In this document: positions 11,219 through 25,200 of the stretch, piece by piece
Numbering within the stretch: position 1 is the first letter of the stretch
Layout: the number at the start of each line of letters is the position of its first letter
From: Sclerotinia nivalis
Taxonomy: Eukaryota; Ascomycota; Leotiomycetes; Helotiales; Sclerotiniaceae
Assembly: GCA_029531795.1 (NCBI GenBank)
Contig: JAPEIS010000015.1
Span: 1,054,001-1,118,000 of the forward strand
Direction of reading: 5' to 3'
DNA length: 64,000 nucleotides
Notes under the pieces: model-generated
What the model saw: the letters and a program-made list of their open reading frames with translations, nothing else
What the model was told of the DNA's origin: nothing
Databases searched by the model: none
Position numbers and translations under genes: made by a program

Positions 11219-14200
11219 AGTGTTGAAATTCTGAAAATTCGGTTTTATATAGAGACAGTTACTAAAAACAACCGAAGGTAACTGCCCATTTCTATATGTA
11301 CAAGTTCGAAGGACTCGGAGCAAGACGGGTTAAAAGGAAAAAAAGCGCTCAGGCTAATAGTAGCCTGTGACCTGGTAGAGCTTTAAGTAAGCTGTTATTG
11401 GCATACCCTAACTTGGAGGCACAGCCGTGAACAGTCAAGATGATTGCCAGAAAGAGCGAATGTTGGCCATGTTTGGAGTAGACTCAACGTCCCATGGAGC
11501 TTCTGAAGCGAACCTGTAGGGCTAGTATTAGTCATCTAACGTACTTTTAAATCCCATCGTTTGGAAGCTGTAAGCAGCTGGGGCGTTGTCTTCAGTAGAA
11601 CTCTATATGCTTACTGTACTAAAGGGAATAAGCCATAGTCGTGATGAAAAACCCTGATGTGCCGTGTGAAAATAGAACCGATAGTAATTTGATTGTCCCA
11701 AAAGGGCAGTCGACCGATCATAGAATGGCTGTGCAGCAGCCCTGGATGGTGCCTATCACAAAGTGGTCCTTTAGCGGATATAGCCGCAACCACAAAATTT
11801 CTAGGCGGCGCCCGTCACTGGCTGCCATTTGTCCAATTGACATGTTTCCTGTGAGTACCAGCTGTAGTGTGGACCAACTCAATCAATATTGGACAGAGTG
11901 CGATCTCGTACTCCAACCTGACGATCTGGATTTTTAACGGTGACATTCTATTTTACCTCTTCCATTTGTTAATCGCGTGAATATTTCCAACGAACCGAGC
12001 GCAAAAGATCTGCATAGCTGAAGGAAATATTTCCAATTCAATCGTGAACAATGGTACTTTGGGAATATTAGTAAACATCGTGATCGATTCATAATCCGTT
12101 ACCCTAGTCGTCCATTGAGTAGATATTTTTCTGATTATAGACCCATGAACAGACTATTGATCTCAAGGATCGAGATATAGATTGGATGTGTGACAATTTC
12201 GAAACGTCAATATTACACATTGAAAAGCACTTTAGTTGGGATCAGAACGCCTCTTCGAGCAGATAGTTCCACAACGCTCAAGAAACTCCTCTGAACCGTG
12301 TATCCTTCGACGATGATTGATGGCGTTTCAGAAATATCTCAGCTAGCATGCAGTGCCGACTTCGTAGTGGATGTAGAGCCAAGGGACATATCCATGATGA
12401 TGAAATCCTCAGCCTTGTTGGATTGATAATCAACAGCGTAGTACAAGGGTGCACAGGTGGGAGATAGACGAGTTCGAGGTTCATGATATCGTTGACTAAG
12501 TACCAAAGTGCCGTCGTTCCTGCGTTTGATCGTTGATTTAAGCATAAGCGCTTACCGGTGGGGAAAAGTTCACAACGATGCTGTATCTTCGAGTTCAATA
12601 ACGCTTCGCCGCAGAGCAAGCGCTTCCGACAAGCGTCAGTTTGCAGTTGATAAGTGTTTGATTGGTCGAAAATTGATATACCTTGTGCGAGGTCGGCGAC
12701 CATGTCATGAGGTCCCCGATTTATATATTGTTAAAGTATACAAAGAGCCTCTCGGAACATTAAAAAAGAAAGGAATATGTTGTGACAGTTGAGAGTGGAT
12801 TAAGTTCAAGCTTGCCGAAATTTTGTGTCGCTACATCGAATTTGTGGCGATTTCAATCACGTGGAGGTATGAGCTCAATAATTGGGATATCATCGTCAGA
12901 ACGAAAATGCTATGGGCCACGTCCTTCAAACCTCTCAAAATGTCCGACATTCTCGAACTAAAATGTGCCTATCTCCTTCTTTGGGAATATCACACCGATG
13001 GAGCAATGTCCAATAAAACGTGGGAGATATGGTGAGAGATTCGCCATGTTGATCGAAATTTGTAATGACAATTTCCACTGGTTCAATTCGCATTTGGATG
13101 TTGATTGTCGGTATCAAATCCATTGAGTGACCCAATGTCAAACATCACCGGATAGCAGTACGAACGATCAGGCGTGCTCTTTGACTGGTAGTGGACCTCT
13201 TTGTCTCTGTAATTAGTGACCAAGACCTTTGCCCGGCGGAATATTACCACCTCCTTTAGATAAGCCAAAATTAGTTACATTACCTTCGAATAGTTTCTAT
13301 AAACGGACCTCGTGAAGCACGGGACAGTCCATGTGGAAGTCTGCATACCCAAGATAAGCAATAGGAAACCGGACTCTACCACAAGACCTTCAAGCAGGGA
13401 AAATCACGGTACTCTCGTAAGAGCCCAATTTGTATTCCAAATAATTGTAGAGTCTCCGTGATCATAAATTGGCCGAATATTGAAAGGACCATCATGTTCC
13501 GAAACTCAGACGGAATCCCAGGACGCCAGTCGTTTGAGAATTTGTTTGTTTGCCCAAGAGTAAATGCTGTAGGCACCTGATGTGATGTGATTTCCTTCAC
13601 TGTAAAACATTTAGTTTCGAAGTCATACATCTACCTGAATTGAATCTTGGCATACTCAGCTTCAACCCAATTTTCTTTCCTCCTGCTATGCTTCTATGAA
13701 GCTCCAACAATGATTGAATTTGATCTTTGGTATCAAGGGAGCATCTTCACTGCGAAGAGCTATTCAAAAAGAAAAAAACACGTTTAATGCGTTGTGGAAG
13801 CTGTCAAATCGAATACCGACGTCCATGCTATATGAAGAACTGCTCCTGCCAGCACTTGGCCTGCATGGTATACCTTCGGCGAACGAATTCGGGGACTCTG
13901 ATATTGTTGGGGAAACTCTGGATGGTTAAGATGCATTGTAAACATCTACGGCACAAAAGAAAGCATGCAGGCAGGGTGCAGTGTCGACCTGATGGTCGAT
14001 TGTCACTTCTGCTGTGTAACAATCATGCCAGAAATTGACATTCGGCCTGCAAAGGCCGCAGATTGGCCGCTGGAGGTATTTCAACCGGCCACCAACTAAG
14101 AACAGGTAAGAGAATTGGAATGCTACAATTTCAATCATGATAAATATTGGATATGATCATGAACTTAAATTATTGACCTAGTGGTCTGTAATGGCCAGGG

Positions 14201-16012
14201 CCGACCAGACATGCCTCGCTGGAAACGACAAATGCAGATAAGCTGGCCACAAATATTGTAGCAAGAAACTTTTTAGGCTAATACGGACGAGAATATTCGA
14301 TATACAAAGTAAAATAATATCCAAACTGAGCATTATATTGATGTTTATTGAGCAGCCTGGAAAGCACAGGACTGGCACAGGCAAGGACATGATGACAATC
14401 TACTGTAGATATGCATGCAAATCGAGATTGCTACTGCAGCGAACATGACGAGACAGCCCGACTACCCCCACCCCAGCATTTGAATGAATCGATATGCATG
14501 GGAACTTGCATGAAGCCCGTAGTCCAGGCATCATTCAGATAATATCCAAAAATTCTTTTGCCGGTACTTCTAGTCCATGCTGGCACCACGACTTATGGTC
14601 GTGAATCGTCAACGTGAATGGAATGTCTCATGTTTATGTGTCTCGATGTCTATAAAATTACCTAAGCGAACTCTGCGTAAGATTCATAGGAGTTATCGTG
14701 CGTTAGTGTTGCACCGTGTCCTCGTGCTTTTGAAGCAGGTGCAGTGTTCTGATTGTGATGGCTGCCAATTATTGTCACCTCAGAATAATGACACTATGCG
14801 ACATGTTACAGCGTCTAATGCGGTGATTACGTCAAAACGGCCGTGGCATCCATCTACCACCCTAATTCGTACATGACCGCAGATGTCAATCAGGATGAAA
14901 CAAATACAAGTTCGAAGCCCATTTTTGGCGTCTCACTAAGATTTCTTGTCTCCCAGCATTGTAGAGACTAAGGCAATTCGGAAATATACGAAATGAGCGT
15001 TGAGAGGGCTGATTGAAGATCGTAGCCTGGCCGAAGAATACCCCAAGAGATGCCAGACGAGAAGAGCCTAACGATGACTCGGGTCAGGTATGTAATCATA
15101 TCCGACACTATCATGGATGCGAGCTCCAAGTTCATGCTTAGTGCGGTCGGATGGCAGTATCGTGTTCAGCTTGGGGCTTCTTAAAAGCTAAAATGATTCA
15201 GGAACTCCAATCTTTATTCGATAAATTGGGTATTGGTGTGGAAATGTGGCTATCATTCCACCTGCTTAATTTGCAAGGAAAACTGCTAGATGCTCGTGCT
15301 GTTCCTAGAGAGCTTTTTATTTCCAAAAGCTCCTAATTCAGCGGTCAAAAGCTGAGCCTAGTGACTGATATCCCCGCCACTAGTGGCCGACTAAGGATGG
15401 GTTCCGACTGGCACCAAAGTTTTTACCACCGTTTAAAGGCTTTACGCATTGAGATTACATGGAAGAGGTTGCAGCATAATGCCCTAGCTATGATCGTCTG
15501 AAATTCCATTCTTGACACATGTCCCCTGAACCTAGAAGAAAAAGAAGTAGGCAAGCTAACTCGAGATTATGAATATCAGATCCAAATCCGCTAGGTACGA
15601 TTGTGTGCTTCCGAAAATGGTGTAATGACGATGATTAAATGAAAGATTTGATTGTTCGTCTGATCGTATTCGCAACAAGCCATCCGGCGGATTTTGCTCC
15701 AATGCGCCTATCACTGAAGTTCCGAGGTGATGTAGCTGACCACCTTCTCAAAAGAACGAAAAAGCGACTTTCGCTATTGATATATAGAGCAGGAATGAAG
15801 AAGTACGCCGCATCTGCTTCTATTCTTTAGAATGATCGTAAATGATGTCGAAATTTTGATAAGCTTCTGCATCCTCTTGTCCTCCCCTGTCATACTGTCC
15901 GCGGTCATAATATCGATCGTCTCGTCTCCAAGGCCCAAAATGGCCCCTGTGTCGTGAGAAATATATGTTTCATTGACTATCCCGCAAATGTAGTCAGCTC
16001 ATCCAGGGGGTA
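11219..16012. other. Gene-poor stretch, no confident gene
   Basis: About 4.8 kb with only short frames. Weak coding-like pieces occur on the minus strand at about 12280-12703 (with a possible GTAAGC...CAG intron after FPTG) and 13083-13630, but their frames do not join into one model and no domain is recognised. They may be the remains of a decayed gene. Confidence 0.4.
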
Positions 16013-16446
16013 TTAGGTCTCGAGCCTTATGGTCAATCCAATCAGTAAAACATAAGCCACAAGACTCAGCGTCGTCAAAACAACCACGGCATTCCCACTG
16101 GTCCTAAATTTCTTCCTTCCCATGCCATCTCCATCGATTTCGCTGAAGAATTGCCTGTTGCCCTCATACCTCCTATACAAGCTGACCATTAAAACCCCGG
16201 CTCCATATGTCGCAAATAATGCCCCAATACTGTAGAATTCGGCCGTAAAGATCTTTAATACCACCAAAGCGAAACTAAATTGTCCCAAAGCGGTCCGTAT
16301 ATATGCTCCCTCGAAGGTTCTCTGGGCGGCTCGAATTTCCACAAGTCTGTATGTTTTCCAGAACATGTCAGCGAGAGTATATACACATACAGATCCCCGC
16401 TTTCCTCCTTCCGCGTTTCAAGGCTGGGTAGAATAAAAGGGAACAA
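16013..16446 (-). CDS. DUF202 family small membrane protein
   Basis: Predicted three-helix membrane protein of the DUF202 (YidH-like) superfamily, function unknown. The main exon 16013-16346 encodes VEIRAAQRTFEGAYIRTALGQ, then three hydrophobic segments (QFSFALVVLKIFTAEFYSIG, ALFATYGAGVLMVSLY and NAVVVLTTLSLVAYVLLIGL). The R-x-F-E/A-x-x-R-T-A-L pattern before the first helix is the usual DUF202 signature. An upstream exon 16391-16446 (MFPFILPSLETRKEESGDL) joins in frame through a 44-nt GTGTGT...CAG intron, giving about 129 residues. The alternative is a start inside the intron (ATG at 16366). The 5' end is therefore uncertain, while the family call is fairly secure. Confidence 0.65.
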
Positions 16447-17680
16447 ACTCTTGCGCCGTTAAAACGACGGATCGCGCTCTATGTAAGCGTAAATGTAATC
16501 TATCTTCCGGATGGGGCTCCAGAACATTCAGTAGGGAATTCATGATGAGGATGGAAGTTGTACGGAGTAAGGAAATACTCTAGCACCGGTAGAAGTAGAT
16601 GAGATTGGAGAAATACCTCGAACATACCGACGAATCGGCCCAATCTGTGAGTAGACATACCGTAAGTAATATATTGAATTACCGGGATTTTTGGTGGAGG
16701 CTTTGTCCGTGTTACGTTGATCGATATGTTTATGGAAGAACTTCAGAGCGAATGATGAGGAGTTTAGAGCACGACATCTATTGTACGGAGACTTGGGTGA
16801 TAAGTTATGTTATACCGCTTTCGCTCAATTTATATGGGCAGAATTAGACTTGATTGGTGGCAGAATAAAGGCGGTACAACGCAACTTATCCCCAAGTCTC
16901 TCTACTCATAGACCCGAAGTCATTAATATAAATTCGAGATTTTGACATATTTCAATAGACCTGGGGGACTTCATATATATATATATATATATATATTTAT
17001 ACAAATTTAGGAGTAGTTTTTTTTTGAATCTTTTTGTTTTAACTGTTAAAAAGCAGTGGTATACTAACTCCCGCTATATATCTGCGGTTCACGCATACAA
17101 AATGAGCAGAGATGAAGCAATCAATCTACTTAATCCCTGCCTTTTTGATAATGTTTTTCCCTTTCTGTTCGTTTTGTCTAGGTGTCCGTGGAAAACCCCC
17201 CCGTCATCATGAGATTACCTACCTAGATGCATCCATCCCACTTTGAATCTCCAATAAACCCCTCCTCCCAGAAAACGCTTGACCCTTCCCCCCACCCCCC
17301 CCCTACACCCCAAAAATATTATAGAAAAACCAGTCTCAAATCCAATCCATTTCATATCGTTTCGCATCATGATGAGCCCATTGTTCCGAGTAAAGAAATT
17401 CCCAAACTTTCTGTGTCCAGGTGTCCATTATATACAAAAAGGCGCTTTCCGTTTCGTTGATGTGTGTCTTCGGTGAGGTTACATTTACAATCGTACGTGG
17501 GCGAAAAGTCCTTATCGACCTCGCTTTTTCCCGCTCACATTCTGCTCCAATCGCAAAACTTTGCTATATCGACTGTCGACATATACCGGAAGAATAACCA
17601 ATCCCATGCGCCAATAGTCCAGAAACGTAACCGTTATCCGTGATGTGCTGCTGTTTGATATAAATGTATTTCTGGTTCCA
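16447..17680. other. Intergenic region with a TA dinucleotide run
   Basis: No gene supported. An alternating TA run of about 25 bases lies near 16972-16996, and a C-rich stretch (17280-17312) follows. The part next to the regulator gene probably holds its 3' untranslated region. Confidence 0.5.
16972..16996. repeat. (TA)n dinucleotide run
   Basis: About 12 alternating TA units directly visible, followed by a T-run at 17018-17025. Confidence 0.9.
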
Positions 17681-19248
17681 CTAACGGCCTGCTGCATGTG
17701 GCTGGCCAGAATAATAGACCCCGCCTCCAGAGTTGCCATATCCGCCATATCCTCCCGCACTTTCTTCTTCTTCTACAATACGCCCCTCTCCATGAGCATC
17801 GTTCCACGGAGCATATGTATCGACTCCAGGTGAGACCTTCGCATAACCACCAGCATACGGTTGATTCCAACTTGTGTAAGATCCGGCGGACATTGGAGTT
17901 GCAGAATGTGTATAGGCTGTTCCGATTGTTGATGCGGAGGAAATCTCAGCACCTGAGTGTGGATGCGTGGTTGTGATATTAGGTGGATACATTGCACCAT
18001 TGGGAGCACGGGTTCTCGCAGAGGTATAAGAATCCGATGGGTGTGGAAGGCCATAAGCAGAGTGTTGATTGCTAGCCTGCATTCCTTCTAAATTGCTATA
18101 CGAAACAGATCGCTGAGGTGCTGGCCATTCCGGTTCTCTTGAATTGGTTTCGGGTTGACCATGATGGCCTCTGCTTTGCCAGGTTTGCGCCGTCGCCATA
18201 TGCATATTGGGGGTGGTGTAAGGTGAGAAACCTGGAGTCATTGGAGATTCCTGAGAGTTGGCGGGCCAGTAATGTCCAGACATGTCTGCTGGCGTTTTGG
18301 TACCTGGAGAGACTTCTGGTCCCATCCACGGGGTGTGCCCACCATTGTAGTCAAAATTTCGTGATGTAGCTACCACTAAGAGATTGTTAGTGGAGTAGAA
18401 AACTCTATGGGAAGGCTACTACATACCTTTGTTCTCAGGAGAAAAGCTCGCGGTCCTTTCCGTTTTAACTTGAGCTCCTCCTAGGTTCTGGATCGATGGC
18501 ATGTTTAGATGGTACGGAAGGCTAGACTGCATATCAGGTAGCTGGCCAGATGGAATGGATGGTGAAGACGATTGAGAGGCTCCTCCAGTTCCGCTTTGGG
18601 CTTTGGAACCTCGGCGCTTCGGTTCTGGCTGAGGTTGCTGGTCAACCGGATAGAAGTTGCATTCCTTTTTTAATCTAATGCAATTTGAGCATCGATTCTG
18701 AGGATCTGCAGGAGCTGGTATGCATCTGATCTTGCGACGGCGACAGTGACCTATGAGTGGTAAGTTAGTATATTCATCAATTTTGTTATGTCATAAAAGT
18801 AAATCGCCTCTGTCTTCGATGGACGAGAACACTGCTTACCACAAGCTACCGACGTCCTATGATAACCCAACTTGTTTCTTCTCTTATCATTAACCAAAGC
18901 CAAGGCAGCCGCATCAGTATTGCTAGAAGTCCTGATGTTTGGAGTAGACATTGATCGTTTTGCTTTAGATTCTTTAGATGATTTTGACAGAGATGAAACC
19001 TCGAGTTCTCCGTTAGATGGAGATTGCCCATGCCCATGTGAAGGTGAGTGAGATCGAATTGGTTCCATATGATGATCGTAGTTAGGCATCATGTTTTGAT
19101 CGACACCTGGATTCATGGTAGGATATGGGTAGGCCATTGAGGATATTTGATTCGGAATTCCTCCTGAGTAGTTGTGGTTTGGTAGACCGGCCATGCTCCA
19201 GAGACTGGATTTAGAGTTGAATGGACCTTGAACAGAGACTGCCATCAA
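17681..19248 (-). CDS. Zn2Cys6 transcription regulator
   Basis: Nuclear DNA-binding protein. Exons are 18840-19248, 18427-18750 and 17681-18375 (introns of 89 and 51 nt), giving 475 residues; a second ATG directly follows the first. The Zn2Cys6 cluster is created by the first splice, with its first cysteine in VACG at about residue 136, then HCRRRKIRCIPAP and RCSNCIRLKKECNF (C-x2-C-x6-C-x9-C-x2-C-x6-C). It is preceded by a basic segment NKLGYHRTS. Residues 1-130 are rich in Ser, Pro, Asn and Met, and residues after 170 are low-complexity (Gln, Ser, Pro, Tyr, Gly). No fungal-specific middle homology domain is seen. The cluster sits centrally rather than at the N-terminus, as in a small subgroup of conserved fungal regulators. 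Targets cannot be inferred. Confidence 0.9.
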
Positions 19249-22200
19249 TTGAGGCTAATTTCGCGTATATTGTCGAATGCCAGTGAATAATCTCTTTTGA
19301 AAAAAACTGTTTGTCGCTAAAACTAAAATGACTTCGATGGTTGATACCAAGAAGCAAAACTGATATTTCTGGAGATCGGATAACAAGCAGACAAACATTC
19401 ACTACTTGATGCTTTTCAAATTAAGTTAAAAGATACTTCATAGATGGATTGAATCCGATGTATGGAAAGAAGCGAGCTGATGGTGGAACTGTGTTTGATG
19501 AAGTCGAATTAAGCAGGCTGCGGTACTTTTTATTGGCGTCGAAGAGTGGTAGAGAGACAGTGGAGCGGCAAGAAATGCATTCAACTCAGTTGCGCATCAA
19601 TTCCAGGGACTTCACGAGCCCATAATTATTGATCTTCAAGTATGTAAGATGCAGGAGGATAGGTAAAGCGAAGAGAATCTGTTGTGGCTTGTGGTGTGGT
19701 AGAAAGGACTGACTTGTGCCAGGTAATTCCACGCGGAGAGAAACAATGCTTCTTGGGGGGTGATAAGCAGCCCGTGGGAGTCCAACAGCCTCGACGACGA
19801 ATGAGAGAAGAGGACTTCACGCCACAGCAGGACAGTCTGAAAATCCTATCTTTTAGGGTTGGACGTTGAGATATCGGAAGTTATAAACGATGATTTCAGT
19901 TCTTCAACAGCAAGTTTGTGGCCAAGAAGAGGATCACCAAGAGATGAGAAGAAGAAAAAAGGAAAAGAGTTATGACAAGTCTAAACAATTGATTGACGCT
20001 GGTTCTTGGAGAACGACTTAAGGTGTGTGGCAAGGAAGATGGAGAAGCTTTCTTCAGGAAGCATAACCTATACAAAGGGATCAACAAATCTTTCTGGAAA
20101 CATGCGATGACACCAACCAGCTCCACCCCATGGGTATTGGCAACCCGGATCAAAATGAATGCCTGTCAGCTCCAGCTCCATCTACAGCCCTAGCATGCCT
20201 TACTATGTACCTAGTATCCTGGTACCCTTGTTCTTCTGGCGCCATCGTTTCTATTCTGATGTCCTACCTAGTCCACATTCTACTGAATGCTGGTGGTTAT
20301 CTTGGTACGCCAAACCATATGGCACAACTCATGGGACATTATCACACTAGGACTAATACTGTCAGGACCCAAAGAGAGACAGTGCTCATTGTGGCTGGAT
20401 AAAGAAAGGATCTAGTGCGGAAGTATACCATGATGGGGGTCAGTTCCGATGAGATTTGGATCATTTTGGGGGATGCAACAACAAGACTCGGAAGTAATTG
20501 CGAGGGCCTTAGCTAACAAAGCAGGATGACCCATTTATTCGGTAATTATTTTTGAGATCTACCATGCGTGGATTGGCTATATATTGGTATAATGGAGAAA
20601 GTGGGCTTTTTTTGGTTCGTTGGAGGTGGATTGGAAGTTCATGAAAAGGGTTTGTTGTGCATACCAAAGGTCTCTGCAATATTCAATGAACAAGGTATTT
20701 TCCAGCTTTTACCTGGGTTCGCCAGCTATAAAACTGGTCATTTCTATAGCCAAATTCACTTAAGAATTTAAGAGCTAACAGTTGGCGGGTAGGGACGCTT
20801 ATTATCCTGATACATTTACATCTGTCAACCAGTGCGCCCGATAGTCCATATTCGGTGCTGACGACTCGCGCGAATCGGCGAGCTCATAGCTTTTTTGTTC
20901 GATAGTACAGTATTGTATTATCAAACGTTAGTATGCAGCCACACCAATAAAATTGAGTTGGTTCTAATAGGCGTGACGAGCCTAAGTTGTAAAACTAAAA
21001 CTAAGACAAAACCATGTAGGTTCTAACTCCTTAACGAACTGACTGTTCAAGTACTCTTTTTCTCGAAGCGATGAATATGCTAGCTAGTTGAAGGAAAATT
21101 TGACAGCGGTTGATATGCTCATATGGTTGCATTTCTTACTCCCTTTGATTGATCTTTTTATAACGCCGACGAGATGCACTCGATTCTCCTTGAAAAATAA
21201 TTAATGAAATCCAGATCCGAGGAATGGTTGAAGTCCATTAAGATGCAAATTTTTAGTTCCGCACTATCGTAGATTTACTTCTCCACACAACTATACATAA
21301 CACCCCCTGCCCCTTGAACTTCTATTGTATGTAGTACCAAGATCCAAATGAAGTAATACCTGGGTATCATTCGGATGTTATTGTGTTCTTCAGAATATTT
21401 CTTCTTGTATTTTTTCCGTCATTTAATGCACACCAACATTTTAACTTTCTCCTAGATCCGATACCAAAACAACAAGCCCCCATTCAGAAACTTCAGATTG
21501 GGTATCACGAGAGGGCATCAAATGAGTAAAGGGCCCTTGGGCACCCTCCATCTCAAATTTCGTCTCGTTTCCTCGTCATCAATTTGTCTGGCCCCGTGTT
21601 TCCTTTCTAAGTTTCAACGAAATGCTACAAGGGAAAACAACCCCGGTTCTAGTCTCCGAGTGTGTCAGCGGCTGGGCGCTCTTGGAGATTACGGAGTAAA
21701 AGTTCTGCATGGATCGTAAATACCCCTAACCTCAGCAGACATTTCAATAGGATCTTCCAATTCTCCATAAAGGCCGAAGCCTTGACCATTTGTTGCTGTC
21801 GATCAATCTCAGCAATCATGATATTCTAAATTTCTGGGTCCTTTTGACTCAGGGTTCATGGTATGAAGTTGGATCGTGTTTCTATGTGCCCGGTGTGGTA
21901 GTACAGCCGTGATTTTTGTAGTAAAAACACACCTTTACACGTGGGATTTTTCTTTTTCTTGGTTTAAATTCATGCAATACACCTGTACTGTACATCATTC
22001 AGCCTGCATTCGGTATAGCCATGTCGCACTTCATTTTGATGTACACAATGCACAATTATTATCTGGTAAATGGAACATAACTAATCATGATGATTAGAAT
22101 TTAAAAAAAATTGGCTTTCTACATCACTATGGAGCCTGTACGAACCCTCCAATCTAACATTGATACATGCACCACAACTTAACAAGCGAGCACACTTCTG

Positions 22201-25200
22201 AAGATCCTTCTAAGCTATGTTCCTTGATAGTCCGATCCCTCATCCAAGCTCTCGGATTCCCACACCCGGAAACCATCACCTATCGTGAGAATTTGCGGGT
22301 AATACTTTACTCGTACGCTTCGTATTTTTCCTACAGCGATTGTGGGCTGCAAACAATCATACGCGTATGTAATATCCATATGCTGTTCATTTCAATTGTT
22401 TCCGGATTTGAATATTGCTTGATTTGCTACAATATTCTTCGTCTGATCGCCGATGATTCGAAGACCTGCTCAATCAAAAGAGTGCATGATATTACCATAC
22501 ATCGTATGTGTACGCATAGAACATTAAATGATTTATTTATAGGATAATCCGAGTGTTACAGGCACATGCAGACAAGCCACGGCGACCACCACACACACCT
22601 AGGCCATTGAACCATTCCACGGGGTTGCATGAAGCATGAAAAGCGTGTTTTGCTCGTGGGTACCTTTCTTCAGGAACAATCTGAACGGGAAGTATGTCTT
22701 GGAGGAGATGTCAAAACCGTTGAGTATCGTATCCAATTCCATCACATTTCTAGATACATGACGAATCCCATATGAAGAAAAGCGTTATAATATTACTTTT
22801 TTTCCAAGCCCGTCGACGTCCTTTTGTCACTAAAAACGTCTAAATCACAAAACCACCGAAACACCATTCTCCGAAGGGTAACTTCGGCTTTCTTATATTT
22901 CAGCTCAATAATACTAGGTATTAGCTAGCAATAATCGATATCATCTGACCAAATTACCAAGTTCAGCGACACAATCAGCAAGATTGAACGATTTCTTTTC
23001 CAATATAAAATGAAAGCGGCGACCGGATCGTCGCCCATTCGTGGGGTTTTGGTGGACGGGTGGGCTTTGACTGACTTGTGTGGGTTTAGTTGAACTGAGA
23101 TGAAAAAGTGGGAGTAGAGTAGATGCAGCTTTCTTACTCGTGCGTCATGATCACTATATGTGGGGAGAATTTCATCGCAGTCAGCTGTAAAAAAAAACCT
23201 TCAAATCAGGCAAACGGAGATAAATGCGACATCAATAATCATACAGCACACAAAACATACCACACTGACTGTATTGTACTGTACAGAATCATATCGGCAT
23301 ATACGATCACCAATTTGTCAATGAATGTATATAATCGATATATTTGATAATGATGATATCTAGTGTCGGTGGATGGATATTAGACACCCATACGAGGACA
23401 AAAGGCCCAAATAGCCGATAATTACTACTTCTAAGTTTTCCCACATGGCATGCATGCTGCAGACTTAGTTGGGCCTTCGAAGCCACGATGATGACAAACT
23501 ATTACAATATCACTAGTATGATTACCTAGTAGTTGATGTCTAGGTAGATTAATTAGATTGATGTTCTACTAACTACTAACTAGAGCACCATCTAGAAGTT
23601 TCAAGCGACAATTCCAAGGATTTTCGTCTTTCCTAGCATCTGAATGGCTACAACGACCGAGAAAATCTCCGACCACATGGACAAGGACAATAAGTCTGAA
23701 AAAAAGGGAGAACAAGGACCCCAGGATATAATTCAAACTCATTTCAGCCTCCAAGAAAGTTCTCTTTTATATTGAGCTAATACAATTTTAACATATTTCT
23801 CATGCCCGTACGAGGCGTACAAAATCTGCATTTGTCTGCAATGGGTTGGTTCTCATTTCATTGGATTTCAGCTCCTGTTGAAACAAGATGGCGTGGCAGA
23901 TCATGCCCATTTGTAGAAGGTCCAGATGAACCTTCCTTCGAAATTCTTACAGACTAAAATGGATATTGCCTGTCTTCTCTGTCTCCCTGTACTTGCTACT
24001 ACCACCGTATCCTTGTATGCCATGAGACTGCGACCATAGCTAGGTATGAATGGATTCTAGAAAAATTGTCTAGTTGTCGATCTTTCACAATTGCGGCTTC
24101 CTCCCGCAGCCCAAAACATATAAAGGATTTTTACGATGCTAATTTCAGTACAAGACATACACGCCACCCCTGGAGATCTTCAAGATCCTTATACTGTCAA
24201 GAAGGTCTTTGCACCTTTTCATGACTTTCAAGCCAGAAAGGGAAATCCTGTGGCTTCTCGAGGCTCGTTCCTTTCCTTTCCGGTAATTCTTATCTCGCCC
24301 CAGTTTCCCCTTCCATCAACTTACCTTTTCCTCGCCTGACCTTACGCGACAATCCGACAAACACATATTAACAGAACTTATAGCCATGGATAAGTTTTGA
24401 GTGTTGCAGTACAAGGATTCTAGTCAGTAATGGAAGGCCCATCCTGAAATGCTTCAATCTACAACAAACCATCCAAGATTTTTTATCCGATCTCACACCG
24501 GCACATCGTGATATCCAAAATCAGCCAATGATCAATATCTAGAGATTATACAAACCTCGACTTTAGACCTAGGACGTTCCAATGAAAATGGGGATATCAT
24601 TGGTGAAGGATATATAAAGCTAGATTGAATGCTTAAACTGCTGCCTGAATGCGAGGTCAAGGATTACGAGATTCAGTCACGCCCACCTGTCACCAGCTAC
24701 TCCTCTCCTGAATGTTTTGACATGAGTTTTCAACGTATTTCGACCAGTCTCGAAGTCACAACGACCTAGCTTCCCGTCACAGGACATGCGGTTATAATCG
24801 CCAATCTTCTCATACACTATATATAGATTCAAAATTGGGGCGACAGCGTTGTTCAGCCTGCCTCAGAAACAAGTCGAGGAGGCGAAACAGACTCAACCAG
24901 CCATGATTTACTACATCACGACATGCGGAACGCGGCTCCTTTCACTCTATATACTTTTAACTGTCATCTGATGGTGTAAGAGTATTGGATGAAGGATCCA
25001 GCTTCAACGGTAGGCCTTGTCGCAACCCCAGCGGATGATGAATCCGGAAGCAAGATGACGGCTGGAAAGAAAAAGTGGATTAAAATACTGGATTATGGAC
25101 TTCTTCAATGACGCGGAGATGTGAACGTACGGAAGCGTCACTGTTTCAATGGAAGTTCATCTGTTGGAGAGGTCTCAAGCCTCCTCACACGCCATGCAGT

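Noticed and set aside
16972..16996. TA run as a centromere or origin
   Set aside because: Too short and without any other supporting feature.
22167..22547. 126-codon plus-strand frame in the gene-poor region
   Set aside because: Codon use and composition look random and no family features are seen.
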